A DNA stretch of 31,295 bases from Collinsella sp. CAG:166 (lineage in GTDB: Bacteria; Actinomycetota; Coriobacteriia; Coriobacteriales; Coriobacteriaceae), in the NCBI GenBank assembly GCA_000434535.1, contig FR878675.1:1-31295 (forward strand). The letters run 5' to 3'. The translations under genes were made by a program, and so were the position numbers. Below the pieces are notes generated by a model. That model saw nothing but the letters and a program-made list of their open reading frames with translations. It ran no database searches and was not told the origin of the DNA. Every line of letters begins with the position of its first letter. Position 1 is the stretch's first letter. This document shows, one piece after another, positions 15,828 through 24,617 of the stretch.

Positions 15828-16628
15828 ATGGCAGCACGTGCGGACAAAGTTTCGCGTGTCGACCATGATGGAGTTACGTTGGTGGAGGGCGCGACATCCG
15901 ATGTTCGCTTTGCCTTCACCGAGCGCGCCGGTGGCGTTTCCGAAGATGCGTACTCCTCACTCAACTTGGGCTCGCATGTTGGCGATGACCCCTTTGCTGT
16001 TCAAGAAAATCGTCGTCGTGCGCTCGAGGCTATGGGTGCCGCCGAGTGTGAGCACAACCTGCTCGTTCCCAATCAGGTCCATGGTGATCATATCGTTGCG
16101 GTGACCTCGAACGGCGCCGATGACCTTGAGGACGTTCGCGAGCAGATTGCCGAGGGCTGTGATGCCATCGTCTGCACGGCGCATAACGTGCCCGTGCTGC
16201 TCTGCTTTGCCGACTGCGTTCCCGTGGTGCTGGTGGCCCCTGGCGGATTTGCCGTGGTGCACTCCGGTTGGAAGGGCACGATTGCACGTATTTCCGCCAA
16301 GGCGTGCCAGGCGCTTTGCGATGCTGCCGGCTGCGATGCGAGCAACGTTTCCGCCTATATCGGCCCCCATATCTTGGGTGACGAATATGAGGTATCCCAG
16401 GAACTCATGGATCGCTTTGCCGCCGAGTTCTCTTGCATCGATGCGAATACCTCTCGCATGCTTGATCTTTCCGCTGCCATTCGCGAGGCGCTGGTAGATG
16501 TCGGTGTCGACGCGGATAATATCGTGGATACCCAGCTTTCGACCGTGCGTCAGAACGACCGCTTTTATTCCTACCGTAACGAGGACGGCACCTGTGGGCG
16601 CCATGCTGCGATCGGCGTGATGCTATGA
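15828..16628 (+). CDS. pgeF: Peptidoglycan editing factor PgeF (YfiH/YlmD, multicopper polyphenol oxidase-fold family)
   Basis: A 266-residue member of the DUF152/YfiH family, whose studied E. coli member removes wrongly incorporated L-Ser from UDP-MurNAc, protecting peptidoglycan composition. The conserved metal-site residues are all present: H85 in NQVHGD, C130 in FADCVPV, and H145 in VVHSGWKG, followed by YIGPHI. ATG 15828 is chosen because AGGAGG lies 7 nt upstream. Family genes commonly follow ftsZ next to yggS and sepF; here the stop overlaps the pstS start (ATGA), so pgeF heads the phosphate operon instead. Purine nucleosidase-like activity has also been reported for the family, so the biochemical role is not fixed. 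Confidence 0.93.
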   Translation: MAARADKVSRVDHDGVTLVEGATSDVRFAFTERAGGVSEDAYSSLNLGSHVGDDPFAVQENRRRALEAMGAAECEHNLLVPNQVHGDHIVAVTSNGADDLEDVREQIAEGCDAIVCTAHNVPVLLCFADCVPVVLVAPGGFAVVHSGWKGTIARISAKACQALCDAAGCDASNVSAYIGPHILGDEYEVSQELMDRFAAEFSCIDANTSRMLDLSAAIREALVDVGVDADNIVDTQLSTVRQNDRFYSYRNEDGTCGRHAAIGVML

Positions 16629-17461
16629 GAAAGATCGTATCGGTTCTGAGCGCCGCTGTGCTTACGCTTACGCTGTGCGCCTGTTCTTCGGGATCTTCGA
16701 CCTCTTCCATTACCGTGGCCGGCTCCACGACCTGCCTTCCTATCGCCGAGATTGCGGCCGAGGGCTTTAAGGAGGAGACCGGCATCGACGTGCTCGTTTC
16801 CGGTTTGGGTTCTTCCGCTGGGATCGAGGCCGTCAGCGCCGGCACGGCCGATATCGCCAGCTCCTCCCGTGGACTCAATGCCGACGAACAGGATCTGGGC
16901 CTGACTCCCATCGTCATTGCCCACGACGGTATTGCGGTCATCGTGAACGACGACAACCCCGTCGATAACCTCTCGACCGAGCAGCTCCGCGATATCTACG
17001 CCGGCAAGATTACCAATTGGAAAGAGGTCGGTGGCGAGGACCTGAGGATTCAGGTCATCAACCGAGACGAGGCGTCCGGTACGCGCGAGGCCTTCCGTAC
17101 CATCGTGATGGATGGCACGCCGTTCGATCGCCGCTCGGCCGTTCTTTCGGGTACGGGCCAGGTGCGCGACGTGGTATCTCGTTCGCGTGGGGCCATCGGC
17201 TACATTTCGCTGGGCTTCGTCGATAGCCTCAACGCCAAGACCTCGGTCAAGGCCGTCTCGGTCAATCATGTTGAGGCGTCCGAGAAGACGGTCGCGAGTG
17301 GCGGCTATCCCATCTCGCGCGACCTTTACTTCTTTGTGAAGGGTGTGCCTTCGCAGCAGGCGCAGGATTACATCGACTATGTGACGTCCGAAAAGATGGA
17401 CAAGCAGATTCGCGAGGCGGGCTTTATTCCCGTCACCAACGACGAGAAGGGGAGTGAGTAG
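16625..17461 (+). CDS. pstS: Phosphate ABC transporter substrate-binding lipoprotein PstS
   Basis: Extracellular phosphate-binding component of the high-affinity Pst importer. The 278-residue protein has a lipoprotein signal peptide with lipobox LCAC and lipidated C20, a short Ser-rich linker, then a PstS-family domain: VAGSTTCLPIAE near the mature N terminus, ASSSRGLN, a GIAVIVNDDNPV segment, the YAGKITNWKEVGG motif and RDEASGTREAF, the phosphate-contacting loop. Its start codon overlaps the pgeF stop as ATGA, which implies translational coupling. It ends 1 bp before pstC. Confidence 0.96.
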   Translation: MRKIVSVLSAAVLTLTLCACSSGSSTSSITVAGSTTCLPIAEIAAEGFKEETGIDVLVSGLGSSAGIEAVSAGTADIASSSRGLNADEQDLGLTPIVIAHDGIAVIVNDDNPVDNLSTEQLRDIYAGKITNWKEVGGEDLRIQVINRDEASGTREAFRTIVMDGTPFDRRSAVLSGTGQVRDVVSRSRGAIGYISLGFVDSLNAKTSVKAVSVNHVEASEKTVASGGYPISRDLYFFVKGVPSQQAQDYIDYVTSEKMDKQIREAGFIPVTNDEKGSE

Positions 17462-17462
17462 C

Positions 17463-18389
17463 ATGGAAGCACAGGAAAACTCCCAGACTGAGCAGAATGT
17501 TCAGACGCCCAAGAAGCGCGAGCTGGCGCTCGTATCGCGCAGTACCTATATCAAGGAGAAGGCGCTGCAGTGGATCTTCTTTGCCTGCGCGTTCTTGGCG
17601 GTCGTTACCGTCATCCTGATTTTTGTCTTTACCACGTACTCGGCGCTGCCCGTCTTTACTGACATCGGTCTGGCTGACTTCTTTAGCTTTACGTGGGCGC
17701 CTTCCGAGGGCCACTACGGCATCTTGTCGCTGCTTGCTGGCTCGGGTCTGGTGACCGTCGGTGCGCTCGCCATGGGCGTGCCGCTGGGCGTGGGTACGGC
17801 CGTTTACCTGGTCGAGATTGCCAGCAAGCGCGTGCGCAAGCTCATCAGCCCCGCTGTTGACCTGCTGGCGGGCATACCCTCCATCATCTACGGCTTCTTT
17901 GGCATGATCATCATCCGCCCGTTTATCGCACAACTGACCGGCGGCCTTGGTTTTGGTGCGCTGACGGCGTGGTTTGTGCTCGCCATCATGATCGTCCCTA
18001 CCATCACCACGCTCACCATCGATGCTCTCAATTCCATTCCCATGGGCATTCGCGAGGCATCGTATGCCATGGGCGCCACAAAGTGGCAGACCATCTATAA
18101 GGTCGTGCTACCTGCCGCGAAGCTGGGTATCGTTGATGCCATCGTGCTGGGTATGGGCCGTGCCATCGGCGAGACCATGGCCGTGCTCATGGTCGTAGGT
18201 AACGCCCCGGTTATTCCCGACAGCATTGCGAGCCCCATCTCGACGCTCACGAGCCAGATTGCGCTCGACATGAGCTATTCCTCGGGTCTGCACCGCTCGG
18301 CGCTGTTCGGCATGGGTGTGGTCCTGTTTATCATCTCCGCCACGCTGGTGGGTATCGTTCGTCTGATTTCCAAGAAGAAGAGGGGGTAG
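17463..18389 (+). CDS. pstC: Phosphate ABC transporter permease PstC
   Basis: Membrane permease subunit of the Pst phosphate importer. The 308-residue protein has a hydrophilic N-terminal tail of about 40 residues, about six membrane segments, the DLLAGIPSIIYGFFG segment typical of PstC, and the EAA loop SIPMGIREASYAMGATKWQT that docks on PstB. GGGGAG lies 8 nt before ATG 17463, favouring it over GTG 17454. It is packed 1 bp after pstS and 3 bp before pstA. Confidence 0.96.
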   Translation: MEAQENSQTEQNVQTPKKRELALVSRSTYIKEKALQWIFFACAFLAVVTVILIFVFTTYSALPVFTDIGLADFFSFTWAPSEGHYGILSLLAGSGLVTVGALAMGVPLGVGTAVYLVEIASKRVRKLISPAVDLLAGIPSIIYGFFGMIIIRPFIAQLTGGLGFGALTAWFVLAIMIVPTITTLTIDALNSIPMGIREASYAMGATKWQTIYKVVLPAAKLGIVDAIVLGMGRAIGETMAVLMVVGNAPVIPDSIASPISTLTSQIALDMSYSSGLHRSALFGMGVVLFIISATLVGIVRLISKKKRG

Positions 18390-18392
18390 GCT

Positions 18393-19298
18393 ATGTCCGA
18401 TTCCGTTGACACGACGGTCGATACGACCTCGTCGCGCGAGCGCATCAAGCGTGCCCTTTCCCACGGCAAGAAGGGCCGCATCAACAAGGACCTGTCCAAC
18501 AAGATCATGCTTGGCGTGTTTCGTGCCGCTGCCTACATCACCACGCTGGTGCTGGTCGCTATCATCGCCTACGTGGTCATCAACGGCCTGCCACACATCT
18601 CGCTCGACTTTATCTTCGGTTGGCCCCAGGGCGTCAACGCCGAGGGCGGAATTTGGCCCACGATCGTCTCGACCGTCTACGTGACGGCGCTCGCCATGCT
18701 TATCTGCACGCCGATCGCTGTGCTGGCAGCCGTCTATCTGGCCGAGTACGCCAAGCAGGGCAAGGTCGTCGAGCTCATTCGCTACGCTGCTGACGCTTTG
18801 GCCTCGGTGCCCTCCATCGTTATGGGCCTGTTTGGCTACGCCTTGTTTGTCGAGGCTATGGGCCTGGGCCTTTCGATGGTCTCGGCCGCTCTGGCGCTCG
18901 CGCTCTTGATGCTTCCCATCGTCATGCGCACCACCGAAGAAGCCATTCGCGCCGTTCCGCGCTATATCCGTTGGGGCGCGTACGGCCTGGGCGCTACCAA
19001 GTGGCAGGTCGTCTCCAAGATCGTGCTTCCTTCGGCCTTTGGCCGCATTGCCACGGGCATCGTCCTTGCCATCGGCCGTGCCATCGGCGAGACCGCCGTG
19101 GTGCTCTACACCATGGGCCAGGCCATCAATCTACCTATTTCGCCGCTCGATTCCGGTCGTCCCATGACCGTTCACCTGTACCTGCTTGCCAACGACGGCA
19201 TCAACATGAACGCAGCCTACGGCACCGCGCTCTTGCTGATGGTGATCATTTTGGCCTTCAACCTGTTTGCGCGCTTCCTGTCGCGCAAGCGTCGCTAG
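18393..19298 (+). CDS. pstA: Phosphate ABC transporter permease PstA
   Basis: Second permease subunit of the Pst importer. The 301-residue protein has a charged, Ser/Thr-rich cytoplasmic tail of about 45 residues, about six membrane segments, ADALASVPSIVMGLFGYALFV, and the ATPase-docking EAA loop EEAIRAVPRYIRWGAYGLGA followed by TKWQVVSKIVLPSA, plus AIGRAIGETAVVLYTMG. Paired with PstC just upstream (3-bp gap) and PstB 12 bp downstream. Confidence 0.96.
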   Translation: MSDSVDTTVDTTSSRERIKRALSHGKKGRINKDLSNKIMLGVFRAAAYITTLVLVAIIAYVVINGLPHISLDFIFGWPQGVNAEGGIWPTIVSTVYVTALAMLICTPIAVLAAVYLAEYAKQGKVVELIRYAADALASVPSIVMGLFGYALFVEAMGLGLSMVSAALALALLMLPIVMRTTEEAIRAVPRYIRWGAYGLGATKWQVVSKIVLPSAFGRIATGIVLAIGRAIGETAVVLYTMGQAINLPISPLDSGRPMTVHLYLLANDGINMNAAYGTALLLMVIILAFNLFARFLSRKRR

Positions 19299-19310
19299 TT
19301 AAGGAGTCCC

Positions 19311-20114
<804 letters not shown>

Positions 20115-20165
20115 TCGGTGCGACTAGTCCCAAGCCGATCGGATCTGGTCCGGTGCGTATTCACT

Positions 20166-20186
20166 GTGCGGGCGGCATGACCGCAC
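20166..20186 (+). other. Hairpin between pstB and phoU
   Basis: GTGCGG (20166-20171) pairs with CCGCAC (20181-20186) across a 9-nt loop. No U tract follows, so it is not a standard terminator; it may tune expression or stability between the transporter genes and phoU. Confidence 0.35.
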
Positions 20187-20206
20187 CCAACTGATTGGAG
20201 TGAACC

Positions 20207-21064
20207 ATGCGCAAACTGTTTTCCCGTCAGCTCATCGAGGCCCGTCACGAGATGCTGAGCATCTACGAGGCCGTCGATCTGGCCCTCCACGATGCCGTGA
20301 AGGCCTATGTGACCGACGACCGCAAGCTCGCCACCAAGACCAAGAAGCGTACGCTTTCGATTGACGCACGCTGCGCCAACCTGGAGGCCGTCTGCTACAA
20401 CCTGATTGCCACGCAGTCACCGGTCGCCTCCGACTTCCGCTTGCTGCAGACGATCATCTACGTCGACTTTAACCTGCAGCGCATGACCGATAAGGTTCGC
20501 CAGATTTGCCGCGCCACGCGTCATATGATCAAGGCCGACATCTCGCTGCCCAAGGAGCTTGTCGGCACGGTCGAGGCCGAGGCTGAGGCCGTCTACCAGG
20601 TGCTGGGCTCTTCGCTTTCTGCGCTCGTCACCAACGACATGTCCATCATCTGCAACTTGGCCGTCGAGGACGAGCCAGTGCACGCCGCCTACGAGAAGTT
20701 CTTCCGCACCTTTAACCGTATGGATACGGGCGACTTTATGGACGACGACAGCAACTATGACGACCTGCGCCGCGCCATCATGGTTTCGCGCTACCTCGAT
20801 CGCATCGCCTCGATTTCCATCGATGCCGCCTGCCGCCTGACCTTCCTGTTGACCGGACAGCGCATGAATGCCGGCGATATCGCCCGCACGGACGAGGACG
20901 AGCTCGAGAGCATGCGCGTGCCTTCGGGCGAGGGCGTCATCATGAGGCCCGCCGTCGATGCGCGCTACGTTGCCAAGGTGCCCGTTAACGAGGTCAGCGA
21001 GGGACTTCGCTACCTGCTCGATCATCTTGAGGACGAGGACGATGACGAGGAAGACGAGGAGTAA
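20207..21064 (+). CDS. phoU: Phosphate transport system regulator PhoU
   Basis: Cytoplasmic helical protein that restrains Pst transport and Pho two-component signalling when phosphate is plentiful. The 285-residue product has two PhoU repeats (about 5-90 and 120-205), with the helical stretch SDFRLLQTIIYVDFNLQRMTDKV typical of the family. After about residue 215 it carries an extra C-terminal segment ending in a strongly acidic tail (LEDEDDDEEDEE) not seen in E. coli PhoU, which is about 40 residues shorter. GGAG precedes the ATG. It closes the pst operon. Confidence 0.94.
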   Translation: MRKLFSRQLIEARHEMLSIYEAVDLALHDAVKAYVTDDRKLATKTKKRTLSIDARCANLEAVCYNLIATQSPVASDFRLLQTIIYVDFNLQRMTDKVRQICRATRHMIKADISLPKELVGTVEAEAEAVYQVLGSSLSALVTNDMSIICNLAVEDEPVHAAYEKFFRTFNRMDTGDFMDDDSNYDDLRRAIMVSRYLDRIASISIDAACRLTFLLTGQRMNAGDIARTDEDELESMRVPSGEGVIMRPAVDARYVAKVPVNEVSEGLRYLLDHLEDEDDDEEDEE

Positions 21065-21101
21065 GTAATCCCGTTCGTCGAAAGATTGTAAATACCTAAG
21101 T

Positions 21102-21133
21102 GAGCGCGGCCTTGCACATGCGGGGCCGCGCTC
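21102..21133 (+). terminator. Strong hairpin after phoU (possible terminator)
   Basis: A perfect 10-bp stem, GAGCGCGGCC (21102-21111) with GGCCGCGCTC (21124-21133), with a 12-nt loop, lies 37 bp after phoU. The following bases (TTGCGTT) are only weakly T-rich, so it may be a weak terminator or an mRNA end-protecting hairpin. Confidence 0.5.
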
Positions 21134-21183
21134 TTGCGTTAGCATGGGACTACTTGTTTGGCTGTCAGCGGAGGCGATTGGCA

Positions 21184-21921
21184 ATGGATAACTATTTGGA
21201 CTTGATGCGCGCTCGCCGCGAGCAGATTCTGGAACGTTTTTATGCGGCGCTCGATCGCGCAGGCCGTCCCCACGACGCCGCGAGCCTCATTGCCGTGTCC
21301 AAGACCGTTGGTGTCGATGAGACCGTTGCCGCCATCCAGGCGGGGTATCGCCATTTTGCCGAGAATCGCCCGCAGGAGCTGGTTCGCAAGCTCACGGGTC
21401 TGGCGGAGCATCCGGAGCTGCCCGAGGTGCGCTTCGATATGATCGGCAACCTGCAGACCAATAAGATCAATGCGGTGCTGGGCTCAGCCGAGCTGATTCA
21501 CTCGGTGGGTTCGCTGCATCTGGCGCAGGCGATCTCGAGCCGTGCTGCCCGCAAGATTGAGGCAGGCGAACTCGCCGGCCCCCAGCGTGTGCTCATTGAG
21601 GTCAATGTGAGTGGTGAGGAGTCGAAGGGAGGCTTTTCGCCCGATGAGATTCGCGCCGCCGCGGGTGAGCTTGCGGAACTTGAGGGAATTTGCGTACAGG
21701 GGCTTATGACTATGGCGCCCCGGGGGAATAAGGATGTGGCACGCCGCACCTTTGCGGGGCTTCGTGAGCTGAGGGATGAGCTGGAGGCGGCGCATCCCGA
21801 TTTGAACCTGCCTGAGCTTTCCTGCGGCATGAGCGAAGACTTTGAGCCTGCCCTTGAGGAGGGCTCTACGCTCGTTCGCCTGGGCAGGGTAGTATTTAGC
21901 CCGGAGTTTGCAGTAAAATAA
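21184..21921 (+). CDS. YggS/YlmE family pyridoxal phosphate homeostasis protein
   Basis: PLP-binding protein of the alanine racemase N-terminal (TIM-barrel) fold, thought to buffer pyridoxal phosphate and amino-acid balance; no strong enzyme activity is known for the family. The 245-residue protein has the PLP-lysine motif AVSKTV with K40, the FAENRPQEL segment (FGENRVQE in most members), MIGNLQTNKIN, IEVNVSGEESKGGF, and a C-terminal SCGMSEDFEPALEEGSTLVRLG phosphate-binding end. ATG 21184 is chosen because GGAGG lies 9 nt upstream. It lies before sepF, its normal partner in Gram-positive dcw clusters. Confidence 0.94.
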   Translation: MDNYLDLMRARREQILERFYAALDRAGRPHDAASLIAVSKTVGVDETVAAIQAGYRHFAENRPQELVRKLTGLAEHPELPEVRFDMIGNLQTNKINAVLGSAELIHSVGSLHLAQAISSRAARKIEAGELAGPQRVLIEVNVSGEESKGGFSPDEIRAAAGELAELEGICVQGLMTMAPRGNKDVARRTFAGLRELRDELEAAHPDLNLPELSCGMSEDFEPALEEGSTLVRLGRVVFSPEFAVK

Positions 21922-21981
21922 GGCTCTGAAGTGCGCACTGATTATCGGGGCGCCTGCACTAAACCGCGAGAGGACACAACC

Positions 21982-22704
21982 ATGGGCTTCCTTGACGAGA
22001 TTAAAAATAAGATGCACCTGGGCGGCCAGCAGGGTTACGACCAGGGTTATGGCCAGGACGACGACTACGGCTACGATGATGGCTATGACGATGGCTATCA
22101 GGGCAACGGCTACAGCGGTGCTTCGGGCGAGGGCTTCTACACCCAAGACGAGCCGAGCAACGGCCTGCTTGGTCAGACGCGCCGTGGTGAAGCTGAGTCG
22201 GTTGCCGTGTATACACGCTCCGGGCAGCTGGTCGGCGATGACTCCCGCCATGCCACGACGTATAACCCGCCTTCGCGCTCGCAGGACAGTGTTGCGAGCG
22301 GTTATCGTCCTGGTGCCTATGACACGCCGTCGAGCTACGCCGAGAACACCCGCGCCCGTGCCGCCGCTGCGCCTGCGCCTGCACCGAGCGATGCCTCGGC
22401 CTATGCGAGCAATATCATCAACGCCACACCGCAGCTGCCGGCCTATGTCCTGCGCCCCGAGAGCTATGACGACGTGGAGACCGTGGTGCGCCGCGTTCGC
22501 ACCAAGCAGCCTGTCGCACTTATTTTTGTGGGCGTACGCACCGAAGTTGCCAAGCGCGTCTTGGACTTCTCTTACGGCTTTGCCTGCGGTCTGGGTGCCA
22601 CGGTCAAGGAGGTGGGCGACCGCGTGTTCATGGTGCTGCCCGCCGGTTGCGAGGTCAAAGATTCCGATCTCAAGAAGCTTCGTGCCGACGGCTACCTTAA
22701 GTAA
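21982..22704 (+). CDS. sepF: Cell division protein SepF
   Basis: Membrane anchor and organiser of FtsZ filaments. The 240-residue protein starts with an amphipathic helix MGFLDEIKNKMHLGG (membrane targeting), then a striking Gly/Tyr/Asp-rich stretch (about 15-50; repeated DDGY and GYG units), a long Ala/Pro/Ser linker, and the SepF core near 150-235 (YVLRPESYDDVETVVRRVRT, VALIFVGV, RVLDFSYGFACGLGATVKEVGDRVFMVLP). With no ftsA in the cluster, it is probably the main FtsZ tether. ATG 21982 follows GAGAGGA; the longer GTG frame from 21931 would spoil the amphipathic N terminus. The linker is longer than in Bacillus SepF. Confidence 0.95.
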   Translation: MGFLDEIKNKMHLGGQQGYDQGYGQDDDYGYDDGYDDGYQGNGYSGASGEGFYTQDEPSNGLLGQTRRGEAESVAVYTRSGQLVGDDSRHATTYNPPSRSQDSVASGYRPGAYDTPSSYAENTRARAAAAPAPAPSDASAYASNIINATPQLPAYVLRPESYDDVETVVRRVRTKQPVALIFVGVRTEVAKRVLDFSYGFACGLGATVKEVGDRVFMVLPAGCEVKDSDLKKLRADGYLK

Positions 22705-22725
22705 AGACAAGACGAGGAGATTCCC

Positions 22726-23007
22726 ATCAACATCTACACTATCGTCCAGCTGGTCAATACGCTGTTCAACTTCTATTCCACGCTCATTGTCGTCTACTGC
22801 TTTATGACGTGGATTCCCATGAAGCAGGGTGGTTTGCTTCAGGATATTGCCGCGGTGCTTGATAGCGTGTGCGGTCCGTGGCTCAACCTGTTCCGTCGTT
22901 TCATCCCGCCGATGGGCGGTATCGATTTTTCGCCGGTCGTTGCGATTATTGCGTTGCAGTTGGTGCAGAGGCTGGTTCTGCAGCTTCTTATAGGTATACT
23001 CGTGTAG
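22726..23007 (+). CDS. YggT family membrane protein (apparent AUC start)
   Basis: Small two-helix membrane protein of the YggT/YlmG family, normally between sepF and divIVA. The reading frame opens after the sepF stop (same frame) and encodes NIYTIVQLVNTLFNFYSTL, then VYCFMTWIPMKQGG and LNLFRRFIPPMGGIDFSPVVA, all family-like. The first ATG (22804) would remove the first membrane helix. AGGAG (22715-22719) lies 6 nt before ATC 22726, giving a 93-residue protein of the right length, but no ATG, GTG or TTG exists before 22804. The start is therefore a rare AUC codon, or a base change from ATG. Confidence 0.8.
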   Translation: MNIYTIVQLVNTLFNFYSTLIVVYCFMTWIPMKQGGLLQDIAAVLDSVCGPWLNLFRRFIPPMGGIDFSPVVAIIALQLVQRLVLQLLIGILV

Positions 23008-23068
23008 AACTGTCTTAGTAACTTACGTCGGGCGTGTAGCGCCGAGGCGATGAAAAAGGAGACTTGTT

Positions 23069-23743
23069 ATGGCTATTACCCCTGCAGACATCCAGGCTCA
23101 GACTTTCTCTGAGGCCAAGCGTGGCTACGATCCTGCTGAGGTCGACGTCTTCTTGGAGACGCTGTCCTCTGAGGTTGACGCTATGCTCGCTAAGATCGTC
23201 GACCTTAAGGGTCGTCTGACTGCTACCGAGCAGCAGCTTGCCGATGCGCAGGCTCAGCTTGCCCAGGCTCAGGATGCCCCCGCCCAGGCCGTTCCTGCCG
23301 CCCCCGTGGCTGCTCCCGCCCCTGACTTCTCCGCTCAGGAGCGCCAGATTTCCGCTGCCCTGATCGCTGCCCAGCAGACCGCTGAGACCATCGTCAACGA
23401 TGCCAATGAGAACGCTGAGCGTATTCGCAACGAGGCTGACGCCAAGGCCCGCGAGGTTATCCGCCAGGCTCTGACCGAAAAGCAGGCTGAGCTCGAGGAG
23501 ATCGATCGTCTCAAGGCTTCTCGTGAGGAGTTCAAGGCCGAGTATCTCAAGCTCATCCAGCACTTCATGGACGATGCCCAGAACTCCTTCCCGGCCGACC
23601 TCATGGCCTCCACGCCGGTCGGTTCTGCCGCTTCTCCTGCGGTGACTGTTCCCGCCGAGCCGCTGCCCGTCGCTGACCCGGTTGTCCCCGTGGCCGATCC
23701 CTTCGCCCCGATCGACAACTTCGCTGCCGACGACCTGGACTAA
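23069..23743 (+). CDS. divIVA: DivIVA domain-containing protein
   Basis: Cytoplasmic coiled-coil protein that marks curved membranes (poles and septum). The 224-residue product has the N-terminal DivIVA domain with TFSEAKRGYDPAEVDVFLETLSSEV cut by the usual GYD(P)xEVD core (about 13-35), two coiled-coil stretches (about 36-70 and 95-165), a Pro/Ala linker between them, and a Pro/Val/Asp-rich acidic end. The ATG has a clean AAGGAG site. A TATACT hexamer (22995-23000) inside the end of yggT could serve a private promoter. A strong terminator follows. Confidence 0.93.
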   Translation: MAITPADIQAQTFSEAKRGYDPAEVDVFLETLSSEVDAMLAKIVDLKGRLTATEQQLADAQAQLAQAQDAPAQAVPAAPVAAPAPDFSAQERQISAALIAAQQTAETIVNDANENAERIRNEADAKAREVIRQALTEKQAELEEIDRLKASREEFKAEYLKLIQHFMDDAQNSFPADLMASTPVGSAASPAVTVPAEPLPVADPVVPVADPFAPIDNFAADDLD

Positions 23744-23769
23744 CATTCGGCCTACAATTTAGTGCCTAG

Positions 23770-23797
23770 AAAGGACCCGCAGCTTGCGGGTCCTTTT
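23770..23797 (+). terminator. Rho-independent terminator after divIVA
   Basis: A perfect 12-bp stem, AAAGGACCCGCA with TGCGGGTCCTTT, has a 3-nt GCT loop and leads into a run of T. It ends the long plus-strand cluster. Confidence 0.92.
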
Positions 23798-23824
23798 TTA
23801 TGACTGTACCGGGGCGCGCAACAT

Positions 23825-23862
23825 AAAAAACCGAGCCCTGCACATAGTGGCGCAGAACTCGG
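23825..23862 (-). terminator. Rho-independent terminator of the minus-strand nitroreductase gene
   Basis: Read on the minus strand: CCGAG, CTGC, loop, GCAG, CTCGG, then TTTTTT. The stem has one 2-nt internal loop. It lies 48 bp after the nitroreductase stop and faces the divIVA terminator, as expected for convergent genes. Confidence 0.82.
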
Positions 23863-23909
23863 CGAACCGGTGAGCGGTCAAGGATAGGTTTTAGGGCATG
23901 TCCCAAAAT

Positions 23910-24440
23910 CTACTTGAGGAGGAAGTCGGAGAGGGGAATGGTACGGGCCTCGCGATGCTCGGAATCGGCGATGTGGTCGGCAGGATATCCGCAGACGAGC
24001 ATGTGATAGGGATAGACGCCCTCGGGCAGGTTGAACTGCTCCTGTGCCACCTCGGGCTTAAAATGGCATACCCAACACGTTCCCAGGCCCTGCTCGGTGG
24101 CCTCCATCATCATCTGATCGCACACTATGGACGTATCGATTTCACTGGAATTCATCTGGTCATACGGGCGCACCCAAGCGTCTTCGGTAACGCTACAAAT
24201 AAGGAAGATGAGCGGAGCGCCAAAGATAGATCCATCACGAGCAAACCGAGGCTGACAAGCAGCAGCCTTCTCCAGAAGCTCAGGCGTATCCAGCACCATC
24301 ACACGAGAAGGATGATTATTACAAGCAGAAGGAGCAATCCGCCCAGCCTCAACAATGGCATCCACCACAGCCTGCTCCACAGCCCGATCTTCAAATTCAC
24401 GACAAGAATACCGACCCCGAGCCAGATCCAAATACCCCAT
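23910..24440 (-). CDS. Nitroreductase family protein
   Basis: A 176-residue FMN-dependent oxidoreductase of the small nitroreductase fold. The N terminus has RYSCREFEDRAVEQ (the RRSxRxF-type FMN-phosphate contact), then EAGRIAPSACNNHPSRVMVL, and a middle DTSIVCDQMMMEATEQGLGTCWV segment typical of the dimer-forming helix and FMN pocket. Substrate cannot be told from sequence; such proteins reduce nitroaromatics, quinones or flavins with NAD(P)H. Three Cys (in TCWVCHF and LVCGYP) are in the C-terminal half. GGAGGG precedes the start. It is monocistronic: a terminator follows and a 282-bp gap precedes. Confidence 0.93.
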   Translation of the reverse strand: MGYLDLARGRYSCREFEDRAVEQAVVDAIVEAGRIAPSACNNHPSRVMVLDTPELLEKAAACQPRFARDGSIFGAPLIFLICSVTEDAWVRPYDQMNSSEIDTSIVCDQMMMEATEQGLGTCWVCHFKPEVAQEQFNLPEGVYPYHMLVCGYPADHIADSEHREARTIPLSDFLLK

Positions 24441-24617
24441 ACGAGCCCTCCAAAGTCAACGAATCAATCCAAAGCAAAACAAAGGGTACCCAAAGCCCTA
24501 TCCAGCCAAACACCCAACGAATGCCAAAGTGCTCAATTGGGTACTAAAGGCCCCTTCGGCCAAACCCCCATTGCGCTATAACTATCAGCCAAAGTTCCAA
24601 TGGTGGTGCATAAGGGA

